From assembly GCF_004295125.1 (NCBI RefSeq), contig NZ_CP036170.1, positions 2,978,501 to 3,042,500 on the forward strand: a stretch of 64,000 nucleotides of DNA. Reading direction: 5' to 3'. Made by a program: the position numbers and the translations under genes. How positions within the stretch are numbered: the first letter of the stretch is position 1; every line of letters starts with the position of its first letter. The notes under the pieces were generated by a model. It was not told where the DNA came from. It did no database searches and saw only the letters and a program-made list of their open reading frames with translations. Positions 24,905 to 34,586 of this stretch are shown here, piece by piece. Source of the stretch: [Clostridium] scindens ATCC 35704. Its GTDB lineage: Bacteria > Bacillota > Clostridia > Lachnospirales > Lachnospiraceae.

Positions 24905-26788
24905 TTACTTTTTCTTTCTTCTATGCACATTACGGATCGTCTTCTTCTTTGCATTTGCATAAGAATCCGTTCCTTGCTTCTTTCCTATTTTTCTGGGTCT
25001 TATCAGACAATGCTTTTCAAATCCCACAAGATCCATCCTGCCTTCCTTTCGCAAGGCCTCCATTACCAGATCATAGTTTTTGGGATCCCGGTATTGGATC
25101 AGCGCGCGCTGCATGGCCTTCTCATGCGGATTCTTCGGCACGTATACGGGCGACATATCCCTGGGATCGACGCCTGTGTAATACATGCAGGTAGATACGG
25201 TTGACGGAGTAGGATAAAAATCCTGCACCTGCTCCGGCATATATCCCAGATCCCGGAGATATTCCGCCAGCTTGATGGCATCCTTCATGGTGGAGCCCGG
25301 ATGGGAAGACATCAGATAGGGAACCAGATACTGATCCTTGGAAATCTCCTGGTTGATCTTCATATACTTTTTTACAAATGACTGATATACGCCATTCTCC
25401 GGCTTTCCCATCTTCTTAAGAACTGCGTCCGAGACATGTTCGGGAGCCACCTTCAGCTGCCCGCTGACATGATATTTGCACAATTCCCGTAAAAAAGTGT
25501 CGTCTTTATCCGCCATGACATAGTCGAACCGGATACCCGAACGAATGAACACTTTCTTCACCTTTGGAAGCGCCCTTAATTCTCTCAGCAGCCGGACATA
25601 ATCCTTATGGTCTGCCTTCAGGTTCTTGCAAGGCTTCGGAAACAGGCACTGCTTTTCCTTGCACACGCCGCAAGTCAGTTGCTTCTCGCAGGAAGGCTGC
25701 CTGAAATCCGCCGTTGGCCCTCCTACGTCATGGATATATCCTTTGAAATCCTTATCCTCCGTAAGCTTCCTGGCCTCATCAAGCAGGGATTCATGGCTTC
25801 TTGTCTGCAGGATCCTTCCCTGGTGGAAGGTAAGGGCGCAGAAGTTGCAGCCCCCAAAGCATCCCCGGTTGCTGATCAGGCTGAACTTCACTTCCGCGAT
25901 GGCTGGCACGCCTCCCAGTTTCTCATAGGAAGGATGGTACGTCCTCCTATACGGATACCCGTAAACCTGATCCATCTCCGACTCGTCAAGCGGCATGGAC
26001 GGCGGATTCTGTACCACGTACAGATGCTCATTATACGGCTCTATCATCCTCTTTCCGGTAAATGGATCCGTATTCTTGTACTGGGTATAAAAACTGCGCG
26101 CGTACGCAAGTTTTTCTCTCTTCATCTCTTCATATTCTGGAAGGGATATAGCGTCGTAGACGCTCTCCAGGCTTTTGGTCCGATATACGGTTCCTGGAAT
26201 GAAGGTAATATCCTTGATATCGATTCCGCTCTCCAGCGCCTCGGCAATCTCAACGATAGAACGTTCCCCCATCCCATAGGAGATCAGATCCGCACCAGAA
26301 TCCAGAAGAACGGAGCGCTTCAGCCTGTCAGACCAGTAGTCGTAATGCGCAAGCCGCCTTAGGCTTGCCTCGATCCCGCCCAGAATGATCGGCGTCTTCT
26401 TATAGACCTGGCGGATCAGGTTGCTGTAAACCACCGTAGCGTAATCCGGTCGTTTCCCTATCACGCCTCCCGGGGTAAATGCATCCGTACGCCTGCGCTT
26501 CTTTGACACGGAATAATGGTTTACCATAGAATCCATATTGCCGGCAGACACCAGGAATGCATACCTTGGCTCTCCGAATTCCGTAACGCTTTGCTTGTCC
26601 TTCCAATCCGGCTGCGCGATGATGCATACCTTATACCCATGCGCCTGCAATAAACGGGTAATGATGGCATGGCCAAAGGAAGGATGATCCACATATGCGT
26701 CCCCTGACACATAGACGAAATCAGGCCTGTCCCATCCCAATTCTTCCATATCCTTCCTGCAAATCGGCAAAAATCCTGTTCCCATCAC
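24905..26788 (-). CDS. YgiQ family radical SAM protein
   Basis: A 627-residue protein of the UPF0313 family. It opens with FLPICRKDMEELGWDRPDFV, has a B12-binding-like N-terminal domain, and the radical SAM motif Cys310-x3-Cys314-x2-Cys317 in RGCFGGCNFCAL. A second cysteine group follows in CEKQLTCGVCKEKQCLFPKPC (about 384-404). Its stretch KAMQRALIQYRDPKNYD and basic C-terminal tail are typical. The reaction is unknown. It overlaps the preceding HAD gene by 4 bases (26785-26788). Confidence 0.93.
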   Translation of the reverse strand: MMGTGFLPICRKDMEELGWDRPDFVYVSGDAYVDHPSFGHAIITRLLQAHGYKVCIIAQPDWKDKQSVTEFGEPRYAFLVSAGNMDSMVNHYSVSKKRRRTDAFTPGGVIGKRPDYATVVYSNLIRQVYKKTPIILGGIEASLRRLAHYDYWSDRLKRSVLLDSGADLISYGMGERSIVEIAEALESGIDIKDITFIPGTVYRTKSLESVYDAISLPEYEEMKREKLAYARSFYTQYKNTDPFTGKRMIEPYNEHLYVVQNPPSMPLDESEMDQVYGYPYRRTYHPSYEKLGGVPAIAEVKFSLISNRGCFGGCNFCALTFHQGRILQTRSHESLLDEARKLTEDKDFKGYIHDVGGPTADFRQPSCEKQLTCGVCKEKQCLFPKPCKNLKADHKDYVRLLRELRALPKVKKVFIRSGIRFDYVMADKDDTFLRELCKYHVSGQLKVAPEHVSDAVLKKMGKPENGVYQSFVKKYMKINQEISKDQYLVPYLMSSHPGSTMKDAIKLAEYLRDLGYMPEQVQDFYPTPSTVSTCMYYTGVDPRDMSPVYVPKNPHEKAMQRALIQYRDPKNYDLVMEALRKEGRMDLVGFEKHCLIRPRKIGKKQGTDSYANAKKKTIRNVHRRKKK

Positions 26789-27468
26789 AATACCTCGTAA
26801 GTCTCTTTCTTGATGTCATAATAATCCTGTATGTAGTAATCCGCCAGTTTCTTTTTCTTATCCTCCTGGGGCCTGGAAAAGTCGTCATCCACCGCGCATA
26901 CTCTCATGCCGGCATTCTTCCCGGCCAGGATGCCCATGGGGACGTCCTCGAACACCAGGCAGTTTTCCGGATGCACGCCCATCTCTTTTGCCACCAGAAG
27001 GTACACATCCGGAGAAGGTTTTCCCGCAGCCACTTCGCAGGCGCTTCTTACCGAATCAAACAGTCCTTCTACCTCCAGAGCCCGTAGCGTGTCATCCACC
27101 AGTTTCCTTGCATTGCTTGTGGCAATTCCAATTTTCTTTCCCTGCCTTCTCATCTCCAGGATAAAATCATGAACCCCTTCCTTTAACTCTACCTGTGTCA
27201 TATATTTATCATACGCCATATCCATCCATTCATCCATCACTTCCTCAAGGGTAAGGTCAAGGTCCGGAAACGTATCCAGGAAAAACTGGGCAACTTCCGT
27301 ATAACTCATGCCTTCCATATCTTCATGGAAACTGTCGGTCTTCGTCAAATGATACTTTGCCAGATAGTCGTCGTCAATGGAAGGCCAGATCCACATCGAA
27401 TCAATCAGAGTTCCATCCATATCAAATATAATCGCTTCCACATCTTCAAGCATTTTCGTCTGCAACAT
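26785..27468 (-). CDS. HAD-IA family phosphatase (phosphoglucomutase-like)
   Basis: A 227-residue HAD hydrolase. Motif I is DMDGT with Asp16 and Asp18; motif II is ATSNAR near residue 119; the conserved lysine is in AAGKPSPDVY; motif III is VFEDVPMGILAGKNAG (about 177-192). Alpha-helical cap inserted after motif I. Similar proteins are beta-phosphoglucomutases or sugar phosphatases, not resolved. AAGGAG lies 7 bases before ATG 27468, which overlaps the end of the pseudouridine synthase gene by 23 bases. Confidence 0.9.
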   Translation of the reverse strand: MLQTKMLEDVEAIIFDMDGTLIDSMWIWPSIDDDYLAKYHLTKTDSFHEDMEGMSYTEVAQFFLDTFPDLDLTLEEVMDEWMDMAYDKYMTQVELKEGVHDFILEMRRQGKKIGIATSNARKLVDDTLRALEVEGLFDSVRSACEVAAGKPSPDVYLLVAKEMGVHPENCLVFEDVPMGILAGKNAGMRVCAVDDDFSRPQEDKKKKLADYYIQDYYDIKKETYEVL

Positions 27469-28171
27469 TTTCTAACTCCTTCTTTGTAAGCGGCCGGTAT
27501 TCCCCCGGCTTAAGCGTCTCATCCAGTTTCAGGCAGCCCATCGATTCCCGCTTCAAGTAAAGGACTTCCTTTCCGACGGCCTGGAACATACGCTTCACCT
27601 GATGATACTTCCCTTCCTGGATGGTAAGGCGGATCTCTGATACTTCCTCGCTCTTTAGAATGTCCAGCACGCCCGGCCTGGTCCATTCTTCTTTCTCTTC
27701 GGTTCCTATATTGACGCCCTCCCGAAAGGCTTTCGCGTCCTCCTTCGTAACCTTCCCGGCCACTTTGGCATAATAGGTCTTGTCCACATGCTTCTTGGGC
27801 GACAGCAGCCGGTGGGAGAGCTGTCCGTCATTCGTGATAAGAAGCAGTCCCTCCGTGTCCTTGTCGAGCCGGCCAACCGGGAAGAGATCCTTTCGCTTCT
27901 TATCCCGGATCAGATCGACGACCGTAGTACATCTTGCGTCTTCCGTGGCAGACACGACGCCGGACGGCTTATTTAGCATATAATACTCATAGTCCGCATA
28001 ATCCACTTCTCTGCCGTCAAAGGTTATCTTGCGCGCCTTTTCCTCTATTTTCGTCTCCGGCGACTTGGCAGGAATGCCGTCAATGCTCACCCGTCCCTGA
28101 CGGATGTATCTTTTTACTTCCTGGCGGGTTCCGATTCCCATATCCGCCAGATACTTATCCAGCCGTATCAT
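27446..28171 (-). CDS. RsuA/RluB-family rRNA pseudouridine synthase
   Basis: A 241-residue enzyme with an N-terminal S4 domain (1-50, MIRLDKYLADMGIGTRQEVK) and catalytic VGRLDKDTEGLLLITNDG (Asp at about 97), followed by GKYHQVKRMFQAVG. These are RsuA-class features: 16S or 23S single-site modification. The ATG at 28171 overlaps the upstream stop (TGATG) and follows GGAGG by 8 bases; the frame extends to 28186 but without a usable ribosome binding site. Confidence 0.92.
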   Translation of the reverse strand: MIRLDKYLADMGIGTRQEVKRYIRQGRVSIDGIPAKSPETKIEEKARKITFDGREVDYADYEYYMLNKPSGVVSATEDARCTTVVDLIRDKKRKDLFPVGRLDKDTEGLLLITNDGQLSHRLLSPKKHVDKTYYAKVAGKVTKEDAKAFREGVNIGTEEKEEWTRPGVLDILKSEEVSEIRLTIQEGKYHQVKRMFQAVGKEVLYLKRESMGCLKLDETLKPGEYRPLTKKELENVADENA

Positions 28172-29550
28172 CAGCATAGCCTCCATCCCGGCAGATACTT
28201 ATTCTTCAATGCTCCTCCGGCAAGCTTGCCCCAGCCTAAGGGATATCCGTCCACGCACACCAGGCACCATCCCTTGCTGATGGGCAGCGTCATGTCAGCA
28301 AGTTCCAGCGTCTCGCCCTTCAGATACCTTCGTACCCGTTCGTCTTCTGCCGGAAGATCAATGCAATGAGCATACTCGCTCTTTTTCAGGCACATAGCCA
28401 GTGCCTGGCTTGGCTCAAACCGGTTCTTTTTCAATTCGCCCAGAAGAAGGCCGGTTCGCAGGAAACGGATTCCCCGCACATCCGGAAGTCCTTCCGGCAT
28501 ATAGTAAACCCGTTCTCCCCGGATATCCAGCCTTTGCGTTTCCAGATTCCAGGATACGTCGCGAAAGAATTGCTCCAACTCTTCCGGCATCTTCCGGGTG
28601 TTCTTCTTTCTTAATTCTTCCGGCGCTTTCTTCTGCGCCTCGCCTTTTCTCAGAAGCGCCAGGTAATGTCCCTCCCCCTTCATTCTGTGCGGAAAGATCC
28701 GCACCGTCTTCGCAAGTTCCGGATCATTGTTCTCCGAGCACTGTGGCATTCCCTGGCAGAAGCCGGAATAAGGGCTGATCTTCAAAATCTGGAATTCGGG
28801 ACAGGATTCCTTAAGGTGCTCTATGATCCGCTCATTCTCCCTGCCATCAAAGGTGCAGGTAGAGTACAACATCATGCCCCCGGGCTTTAGCATCCGCGCT
28901 GCCTGGAGGATGATGTTCTTCTGGATGTTGCTGAAGAACTCCGGCCCATGCTCTTCCCAGGCCTTCACCATCTTCTTGTCCTTGCGGAACATTCCCTCTC
29001 CCGAGCAGGGGGCGTCGATCAGTATCTTGTCAAAATACTCCGGGAAATACTGTTCAAGCCTTCCCGGCTCTTCGCTTAGCACCAGCATATTGCCAATCCC
29101 GAAGACCTCCATGTTCTTAAGAAGTCCCTTAGCCCTGGAACTGCTGATATCATTGGCAACCAGCATTCCCTGCCCCTTTAGCCTTGCTCCCAGTTCCGTC
29201 GCCTTGCCTCCCGGCGCGGCGCACACGTCCAGCACCTTGTCTCCCGGCTCCACCGGAAGACGGCTGGCCGGCGTCATAGCGCTTGGTTCCTGCAGATAGT
29301 AAAGGCCCGCAAAATAATATGGATGCTTCGCCGGCGCCACATTCTCGCCATCATAATAGAATCCATTCTCAATCCACGGAATCGGCGTTATCTCAAAAGG
29401 GCAGATCCGCTCAAATTCTTCTACCGTTATCTTGGCGGTATTAACCCGCAGGCCATAGTATCTTGGCTCCTCGTAACAGTCTATATATTCGTCAAACTCT
29501 TCTTGCAAGAGTCCTCTCATCTTTTCCTCGAATGCACTGGGCAGATTCAT
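28171..29550 (-). CDS. RsmF-type rRNA (cytosine-C5)-methyltransferase
   Basis: A 459-residue NOL1/NOP2/Sun family enzyme. SAM motif is KVLDVCAAPGGKATEL (about 105-120); the catalytic cysteines are in DAPCSGEGMFRKD and YSTCTF. The C-terminal third contains RNA-binding and PUA-like parts (EELEQFFRDVSW; HCIDLPAEDERVRRYLKGET), as in RsmF/YebU. Start 29550 follows GGAGG by 7 bases; the open frame to 29610 is discarded. Coupled to the RsuA gene by TGATG. Confidence 0.92.
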   Translation of the reverse strand: MNLPSAFEEKMRGLLQEEFDEYIDCYEEPRYYGLRVNTAKITVEEFERICPFEITPIPWIENGFYYDGENVAPAKHPYYFAGLYYLQEPSAMTPASRLPVEPGDKVLDVCAAPGGKATELGARLKGQGMLVANDISSSRAKGLLKNMEVFGIGNMLVLSEEPGRLEQYFPEYFDKILIDAPCSGEGMFRKDKKMVKAWEEHGPEFFSNIQKNIILQAARMLKPGGMMLYSTCTFDGRENERIIEHLKESCPEFQILKISPYSGFCQGMPQCSENNDPELAKTVRIFPHRMKGEGHYLALLRKGEAQKKAPEELRKKNTRKMPEELEQFFRDVSWNLETQRLDIRGERVYYMPEGLPDVRGIRFLRTGLLLGELKKNRFEPSQALAMCLKKSEYAHCIDLPAEDERVRRYLKGETLELADMTLPISKGWCLVCVDGYPLGWGKLAGGALKNKYLPGWRLC

Positions 29551-29619
29551 TATCCATCCTCCGTCAGTAAGTATTTTTTTACATATGTAGTTAAGTATAA
29601 CACATTCCATGGTATAACT

Positions 29620-30333
29620 CTAGGAATATGCATACTTTAATTTCTTATTTTCCAGATACAGCAGCACATAGTAAGGATTTACGCTGATTTCCCTACCCTC
29701 TTCATAAGAATAGATTCCCACATGGAGATGCACATCAAATTTACCTTTCGTCCCTTCTTCTCCGTATCCAGTGTCCCCCATATAGCCCAGCAGTTCCCCG
29801 GCCTTCACCCGATTCCCTTTCTGGATGTTTGCATAGGAATCCAGATGTGCGTAGTAATAATAAGTACCACTATCTGTAGTCACACCGATCCGGTACCCGC
29901 CTTTCTCAAGCCAGCCTAGATTTGTAATTGTTCCGTCCGTCATGCTGAGCACGGGATAGACGCCTCTTTCGTTTTTCAATGCCATAATATCCGTCCCTTC
30001 ATGCCCGCTGGTTCCTTTATATTTCCGTTCTCCCATCCAACTGTCTACATAGGAGACTTTCAGCGACTTATCCACAGTGGATTCAGGAATTGGGAAATAA
30101 GTCACTTCGTTTTCCACATTGGAGAGCATCTTTCTGCACGCTTCAGACATGAGTCCTTTGTTCTTTCTCATAGCGTCACAAAAGAATTCTCTCCGATATT
30201 CTTCGTCCTCTATCGTCTTTTTCTGGAGGGTATTGTAATGGCTAAGTTCTTTCAAATAGTCGGTTCCAAGCACTGTAAATAAGGCCAGCAGCAATATGGC
30301 CAGCAGAATTCTTCCCGGTGTTTTCTGATTCAT
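29620..30333 (-). CDS. Membrane-anchored M23 family metallopeptidase
   Basis: A 237-residue protein with an N-terminal membrane anchor or signal (residues 9-28, ILLAILLLALFTVLGTDYLK) and a C-terminal LytM-type domain. Zinc ligands are in GHEGTDIMA (His and Asp) and HLHVGIYS (second His of HxH), with YAHLDSYANIQKGNRVKAGE between. Family members cut peptidoglycan cross-bridges or act as SpoIIQ-like scaffolds. All the zinc-binding residues appear present. Start 30333 follows AAGGA by 9 bases. A terminator at 30366-30404 lies upstream. Confidence 0.88.
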   Translation of the reverse strand: MNQKTPGRILLAILLLALFTVLGTDYLKELSHYNTLQKKTIEDEEYRREFFCDAMRKNKGLMSEACRKMLSNVENEVTYFPIPESTVDKSLKVSYVDSWMGERKYKGTSGHEGTDIMALKNERGVYPVLSMTDGTITNLGWLEKGGYRIGVTTDSGTYYYYAHLDSYANIQKGNRVKAGELLGYMGDTGYGEEGTKGKFDVHLHVGIYSYEEGREISVNPYYVLLYLENKKLKYAYS

Positions 30334-30365
30334 AGGGTCAATTCCTTTTTTTATCACTATATGCA

Positions 30366-30404
30366 AAAGAGCCGGATCCCTATGCCTGTAGGGATCCGGC
30401 TCTT
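30366..30404 (-). terminator. Terminator between pepD and the M23 peptidase gene
   Basis: A perfect 15-bp stem (30368-30382 with 30389-30403), six-base loop, and CTCTTTT on the minus strand. It ends the pepD transcript 9 bases after the stop codon. Confidence 0.85.
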
Positions 30405-30413
30405 ACTGCCGGA

Positions 30414-31862
30414 CTATCTGCAATTTTCAAGAATCTTTTTCAAATATTCCCAGGTACGCACAGTAGACTCAATATCCAGTCTTTCCCGGAAAGAATGGAC
30501 ATCCGGTATATTTGGTCCCACGGAAACACAGTCCAGATCCGGCTGCTGTCCTACGAACAGTCCGCATTCCAGCCCTGCATGCATGGTTGATATATCCGGC
30601 TTAGCGCCATACTGATCTTCATATGTATCTTCCATGATCCTTCGAAGCCTTGAATCCGGATTAAACTGCCATGCGGGATACTCCGAGGTGATCGTTCCCG
30701 TACCTCCCAGCGCCTTCACGCACTGCTCCACCTGCTCGAAGAGCTGGGTCTTCCTGCTTTCCACGGAACTTCTGATTAAATGAACGGTTCTGATATAATC
30801 GGATGCCGTCTCCACAATACCGATATTCAGGGAGGACTCTACCACTCCTTTCAGGCTGCGGTTGAATCCCTGCAGGCCATCGGGGCAGATCTCCAGGTAT
30901 GCCACGATCCGATCCGTAGAATACTGATCGCACACGTCCACCGTAGAATCATGAGATACCTTCATGTCCACCGCCAGATCCGGCTCGTCATTTAAGAATT
31001 CCTCATTCCATATCCCGGTCATCTCGCGAATCATGCCTATCGCCTTCTCCGCCTGGAATTCTGGAACAAGGATCTCCGCCATAGATTCCATGGCAATCAC
31101 ATTGTCCTTGGTGCCGCCATTAATCTCCACCAGATCTGCAGGCATCTCCTTGGTAATACGGTATAAAAGTCGTCCCATCATCTTGTGGGCGTTTCCACGC
31201 TGTTTGTGGATCTCCGCGCCTGAATGGCCGCCCTTAAGGCCATGAATCTTGATGGTGATCAGGCTGCCGGACTTCTTCTCCCTGTGGATAGGAATCCTTG
31301 TCTCATATTGGATCCCGCCTGCGCATCCCGTCGTAAGGATCCCCTCTTCTTCAGAATCGATATTAATCAGCATCCGTCCCTTAAGCAATGTCCAGTCCAC
31401 CGCTTTTGCCCCTGTCATTCCCACTTCCTCGTCGATGGTGAACAGGGCCTCGATCGGAGGATGCGCAATATCGCTGCTGTCAAGTACTGCCATAACCATC
31501 GCCACCGCTATACAGTCATCTCCGCCAAGCGTAGTGTCTTTGGCCTTTACAAAGCCGTCTTCCACATATAATTCAAGGGCGTCTTTTGTAAAATCGTGGG
31601 CAGATCCAGGCTTTTTCTCACAAACCATGTCCAGATGCCCCTGGAGGATTACTGGCTTTGAGTCCTCGTATCCCGGCGTCCCCGGCTTCTTGATTATGAC
31701 ATTTCCCACTTTGTCCTGAATCACCTCCAGGCCTCTTTCCTTCGCAAATGCTACGCAATAGTCGCTGATTCGCCGTGTATCGAAAGTGCCATGGGGAATC
31801 CTGGATAATTCTTCAAAAAATCGAAATACTTTTTCAGGTTCTACCTTCTCTAATACTGCCAT
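30414..31862 (-). CDS. pepD: Aminoacyl-histidine dipeptidase (Xaa-His, M20C)
   Basis: A 482-residue zinc peptidase that cleaves carnosine-like and other dipeptides. Visible metal-site segments are ILQGHLDMVCEK (about 68-79), TTLGGDDCIAVAM (about 114-126, bridging Asp), TIDEEVGMTGA (about 146-156, catalytic Glu) and the C-terminal TMHAGLECGLF. An M20-type lid domain (about 185-370) is in between. It has its own promoter at 31906-31934, divergent from ylbJ, and a terminator directly behind. Confidence 0.95.
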   Translation of the reverse strand: MAVLEKVEPEKVFRFFEELSRIPHGTFDTRRISDYCVAFAKERGLEVIQDKVGNVIIKKPGTPGYEDSKPVILQGHLDMVCEKKPGSAHDFTKDALELYVEDGFVKAKDTTLGGDDCIAVAMVMAVLDSSDIAHPPIEALFTIDEEVGMTGAKAVDWTLLKGRMLINIDSEEEGILTTGCAGGIQYETRIPIHREKKSGSLITIKIHGLKGGHSGAEIHKQRGNAHKMMGRLLYRITKEMPADLVEINGGTKDNVIAMESMAEILVPEFQAEKAIGMIREMTGIWNEEFLNDEPDLAVDMKVSHDSTVDVCDQYSTDRIVAYLEICPDGLQGFNRSLKGVVESSLNIGIVETASDYIRTVHLIRSSVESRKTQLFEQVEQCVKALGGTGTITSEYPAWQFNPDSRLRRIMEDTYEDQYGAKPDISTMHAGLECGLFVGQQPDLDCVSVGPNIPDVHSFRERLDIESTVRTWEYLKKILENCR

Positions 31863-31905
31863 CTTAGTTATCCTCTTTTCTTAAATTAACCTATATCTAT
31901 GTTCT

Positions 31906-31934
31906 ATTATGAAACAGCCCACATAAAAAATCAA
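31906..31934 (-). promoter_or_regulatory. Promoter of pepD
   Basis: Minus-strand TTGATT (31929-31934), 17 bases, CATAAT (31906-31911). Confidence 0.6.
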
Positions 31935-31983
31935 CCGTTTCCATAGAATAAAACTAAAGAAATATGACTGGATTTAAAACCGC

Positions 31984-32910
31984 ATGAAACGATACTTTAC
32001 CTCCCTTTGCGTCATCGCGCTCTTCGTCCTTATGCTCCTATTCCCGCAGCCGGTGTTCAAAGGCGCAAGTTCCGGGCTGCTTTTATGGTTCAATGTAATC
32101 CTGCCAACTTTGCTTCCCTTTATGATCGTCTCAAACCTGCTGATCGGTACCCCGGCCATTGATGCCATCTCAAAAGTCTTCGGGCCATTCTTGTGCAGGC
32201 TCTTCGGCGTGACCAGATATGGCTCTTTTGCCATCATCGCGGGCTTCCTGTGCGGTTATCCCATGGGTGGAAAAGTGACTGCCGACCTGGTCAGAAAGCA
32301 GTACATCACCTGGCAGGAAGGGCAATATCTGCTGTCGTTTACCAACAACATCAGTCCTATGTTCATCATCAGCTACGTCGTATGGCAGAATCTAAAGGAT
32401 ACTTCCCGCACCATGCCTGCATTGCTGATTCTGATTCTCTCTCCGATCCTATGCAGCTTCCTCTTTCGAATCTACTACCGGCCAGGTGCGAGATCCCGTT
32501 CCTCTAAATGCTCGCCGCTTCCAAGAGCAGCCGCCGGAAGCCTGATGGATTCCTGCATCATGAACGGATTTGAGGCCATCACGAAGGTAGGGGGATATAT
32601 TATGCTCTTTTCCATTCTGATCGCTTTATTCCAGAATCTGCCTCTTAATCATTTCCTGTTCTCTCTCCTGTTCCTTCCATCCCTGGAAATGACCAATGGA
32701 ATCCCTCTGATCTGCGCCTCGTCCCTGCCTGCGGATGCCTGCTTCGTCCTGTCCCTGGCACTTACTTCCTTCGGAGGATGGTGCAGCGTTGCCCAGACCC
32801 GGTCCATGGTGCAGGGAACCAGGCTTCCTATCACGCCCTACCTAATAGAAAAGCTGATTACCACTCTGGTAACCAGCTTGCTTGCCTATACATATATACG
32901 ATTATTCTAA
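31984..32910 (+). CDS. ylbJ: YlbJ-like sporulation integral membrane protein
   Basis: A 308-residue protein with about eight membrane spans and a Gate-domain pattern: VILPTLLPFMIVSNLLIG (about 39-56), IAGFLCGYPMGGKVTADLVR (about 80-99), SFTNNISPMFIISYVV (about 118-133). YlbJ is required for spore resistance in B. subtilis and lies there beside rsmD and coaD, as here (33535-34586). The ribosome binding site is poor (GGA 11 bases before the ATG). The last 9 bases overlap the convergent coiled-coil gene. Confidence 0.85.
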   Translation: MKRYFTSLCVIALFVLMLLFPQPVFKGASSGLLLWFNVILPTLLPFMIVSNLLIGTPAIDAISKVFGPFLCRLFGVTRYGSFAIIAGFLCGYPMGGKVTADLVRKQYITWQEGQYLLSFTNNISPMFIISYVVWQNLKDTSRTMPALLILILSPILCSFLFRIYYRPGARSRSSKCSPLPRAAAGSLMDSCIMNGFEAITKVGGYIMLFSILIALFQNLPLNHFLFSLLFLPSLEMTNGIPLICASSLPADACFVLSLALTSFGGWCSVAQTRSMVQGTRLPITPYLIEKLITTLVTSLLAYTYIRLF

Positions 32911-33531
32911 TTCGCTGTCTTCATCATCCAGGTCGTATTCCGGTTCAGGCTCATAACTTCCGTATTCTGCCTCAAGACCTCTCTGGGACTGTTCCGGAAT
33001 CTCCAGTTCCGAACGGTTGTTGCGAACCATGTCATAACACTCCTGCAAGGAATTCACAAGACCATCATATTTGGTAGTATAACTGTCAAGCGTATGTCCG
33101 ATAATGCTCTCTGCGTTTGACAGAAGATCATCCGTATACTGCATCGCGCCAATACGGATATCGTTGGCATCATTCGTTGCGTTGTCGAGGATCTGCTGCG
33201 CCTGCTCTGTGGCTGCCGTCACGATCTCATTGGCCTGGGCATACGCCTGCTGCATGATCTCGTGCTCGCTTACCAACTCATTGGTATGGATCTGCGCTTC
33301 CTCGATCATACTGTCAGCCTTGGCCTGGGCATCCGCAAGGATCGCATCCTTGTTGGCGATGATCTTCTGATACCTCTTTATCTCATCCGGCGTCTTCATG
33401 CGAAGTTCCCGGAGCAATTCATCCATCTGATCCTTGTTCACGATAATCTTCGACGTAGACAGCGGCTGGAACTTGCAACTGTCAATATACTCCTCAATCT
33501 CTTCAATAATCTGCTCAATACGGCTGCTCAT
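32902..33531 (-). CDS. Coiled-coil protein, DivIVA/ATP-synthase-b-like
   Basis: A 209-residue, highly charged helical protein. Residues about 50-160 form a long coiled coil rich in Ala, Glu and Gln (NKDAILADAQAKADSMIEEA; AQANEIVTAATEQAQQILDN), resembling the stalk of V/F-type ATPase subunits or DivIVA proteins; the C-terminal 30 residues are very acidic (EPEPEYDLDDEDSELE). No catalytic motif. It starts 3 bases before coaD ends and is probably in the rsmD-coaD operon. Function unknown. Confidence 0.8.
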   Translation of the reverse strand: MSSRIEQIIEEIEEYIDSCKFQPLSTSKIIVNKDQMDELLRELRMKTPDEIKRYQKIIANKDAILADAQAKADSMIEEAQIHTNELVSEHEIMQQAYAQANEIVTAATEQAQQILDNATNDANDIRIGAMQYTDDLLSNAESIIGHTLDSYTTKYDGLVNSLQECYDMVRNNRSELEIPEQSQRGLEAEYGSYEPEPEYDLDDEDSELE

Positions 33532-33534
33532 AAT

Positions 33535-34023
33535 TTACACTCTCCTTTTATTCATCTTCTCTTCTATCAAGTCTGCAACGATTCCTGGTACAAACTGAGA
33601 AATATCCCCTCCAAAAGCCGCCACTTCTTTTACTGTGGTAGAACTCAAATACGAATAATCCAGGCTTGTGGTTAAAAATACAGTCTCAACATCAGGTTCC
33701 ATCTTATGATTCGTCTGAGCCATCTGCAGTTCGTATTCGAAGTCTGTAATTGCCCTCAATCCACGTATAACCAATCCCGCATCCATCTTACGGGCAAAGT
33801 CCACCAGCAGTCCCTCAAATGGAACTACCGTCACATTTGGCATGTCTTTTGTTACTTCATTTAACATTCTAACACGTTCTTCTGCGGAAAACAACGGGCT
33901 TTTTGCTTTATTATTCAATACTCCGACGATTAATTCATCAACCAATTTTGAAGATCTTTCAATCACGTCCAGATGTCCATAAGTGACCGGGTCAAAGCTG
34001 CCCGGATAGATTCCTTTTAACAT
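33535..34023 (-). CDS. coaD: Phosphopantetheine adenylyltransferase
   Basis: A 162-residue CoaD, the fourth step of coenzyme A synthesis (4'-phosphopantetheine + ATP to dephospho-CoA). Signatures are [16 protein letters not shown] (6-21, with the TxGH motif at 14-17), [15 protein letters not shown] and the C-terminal [17 protein letters not shown]. It overlaps the end of rsmD by 7 bases; the rsmD-coaD pair is conserved widely. Confidence 0.97.
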   Translation of the reverse strand: MLKGIYPGSFDPVTYGHLDVIERSSKLVDELIVGVLNNKAKSPLFSAEERVRMLNEVTKDMPNVTVVPFEGLLVDFARKMDAGLVIRGLRAITDFEYELQMAQTNHKMEPDVETVFLTTSLDYSYLSSTTVKEVAAFGGDISQFVPGIVADLIEEKMNKRRV

Positions 34024-34586
34024 ATTTCTTTCCTTCCTGACGGCTCTATAAACACATGCTTATTCGTCTTATACTCTTTTGTCTTGATGATATTGAGCCC
34101 CAAGTCCTCCACATAGTCGAACTTCGTCTCTTTGAGCGCCTCTACGATGATTACGCCTTCTGCAGCCACAAGGCTCGAATCTGCCAGGTACTGAAGTACC
34201 CGCTTCTCCAGTTCTTTCCCGTAAGGCGGATCCAGGAATATATAGTCAAACTGCTTTTCTCCCTCCAGCTTATATAAGGCAGTCATGACGTCCATCGTCA
34301 TGGTCATGGCCTTATGCTCCAGATGGGTACGCGTAAGATTTTCTTTGATGCAGGCCATGGCCTTCGGATTCTTCTCTACGAACACGGTCTCCATGCTTCC
34401 ACGGCTCAGCGCTTCGATGCCGATGCCGCCGCTTCCCGCGAACAAGTCCAGGAACATGCAGTCATATAGGTATGGCGCCAGCATGTTAAATAAAGTCTCT
34501 TTGATCCGGTCCGTCGTCGGCCGGGTATCCATCCCGTCCAGCGTCCTTAACTGGATTCTTTTTGCGCTGCCTGCGATCACTCTCAT
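34017..34586 (-). CDS. rsmD: 16S rRNA (guanine-966 N2)-methyltransferase
   Basis: A 189-residue methyltransferase. [29 protein letters not shown] opens the family in two parts (1-29 here described by its first and last motifs only): [13 protein letters not shown] and [18 protein letters not shown] (SAM binding, about 44-61), and the catalytic [10 protein letters not shown] (about 124-133). It overlaps the ABC-class ATPase gene by 4 bases upstream and coaD by 7 bases downstream. Confidence 0.96.
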   Translation of the reverse strand: MRVIAGSAKRIQLRTLDGMDTRPTTDRIKETLFNMLAPYLYDCMFLDLFAGSGGIGIEALSRGSMETVFVEKNPKAMACIKENLTRTHLEHKAMTMTMDVMTALYKLEGEKQFDYIFLDPPYGKELEKRVLQYLADSSLVAAEGVIIVEALKETKFDYVEDLGLNIIKTKEYKTNKHVFIEPSGRKEIC

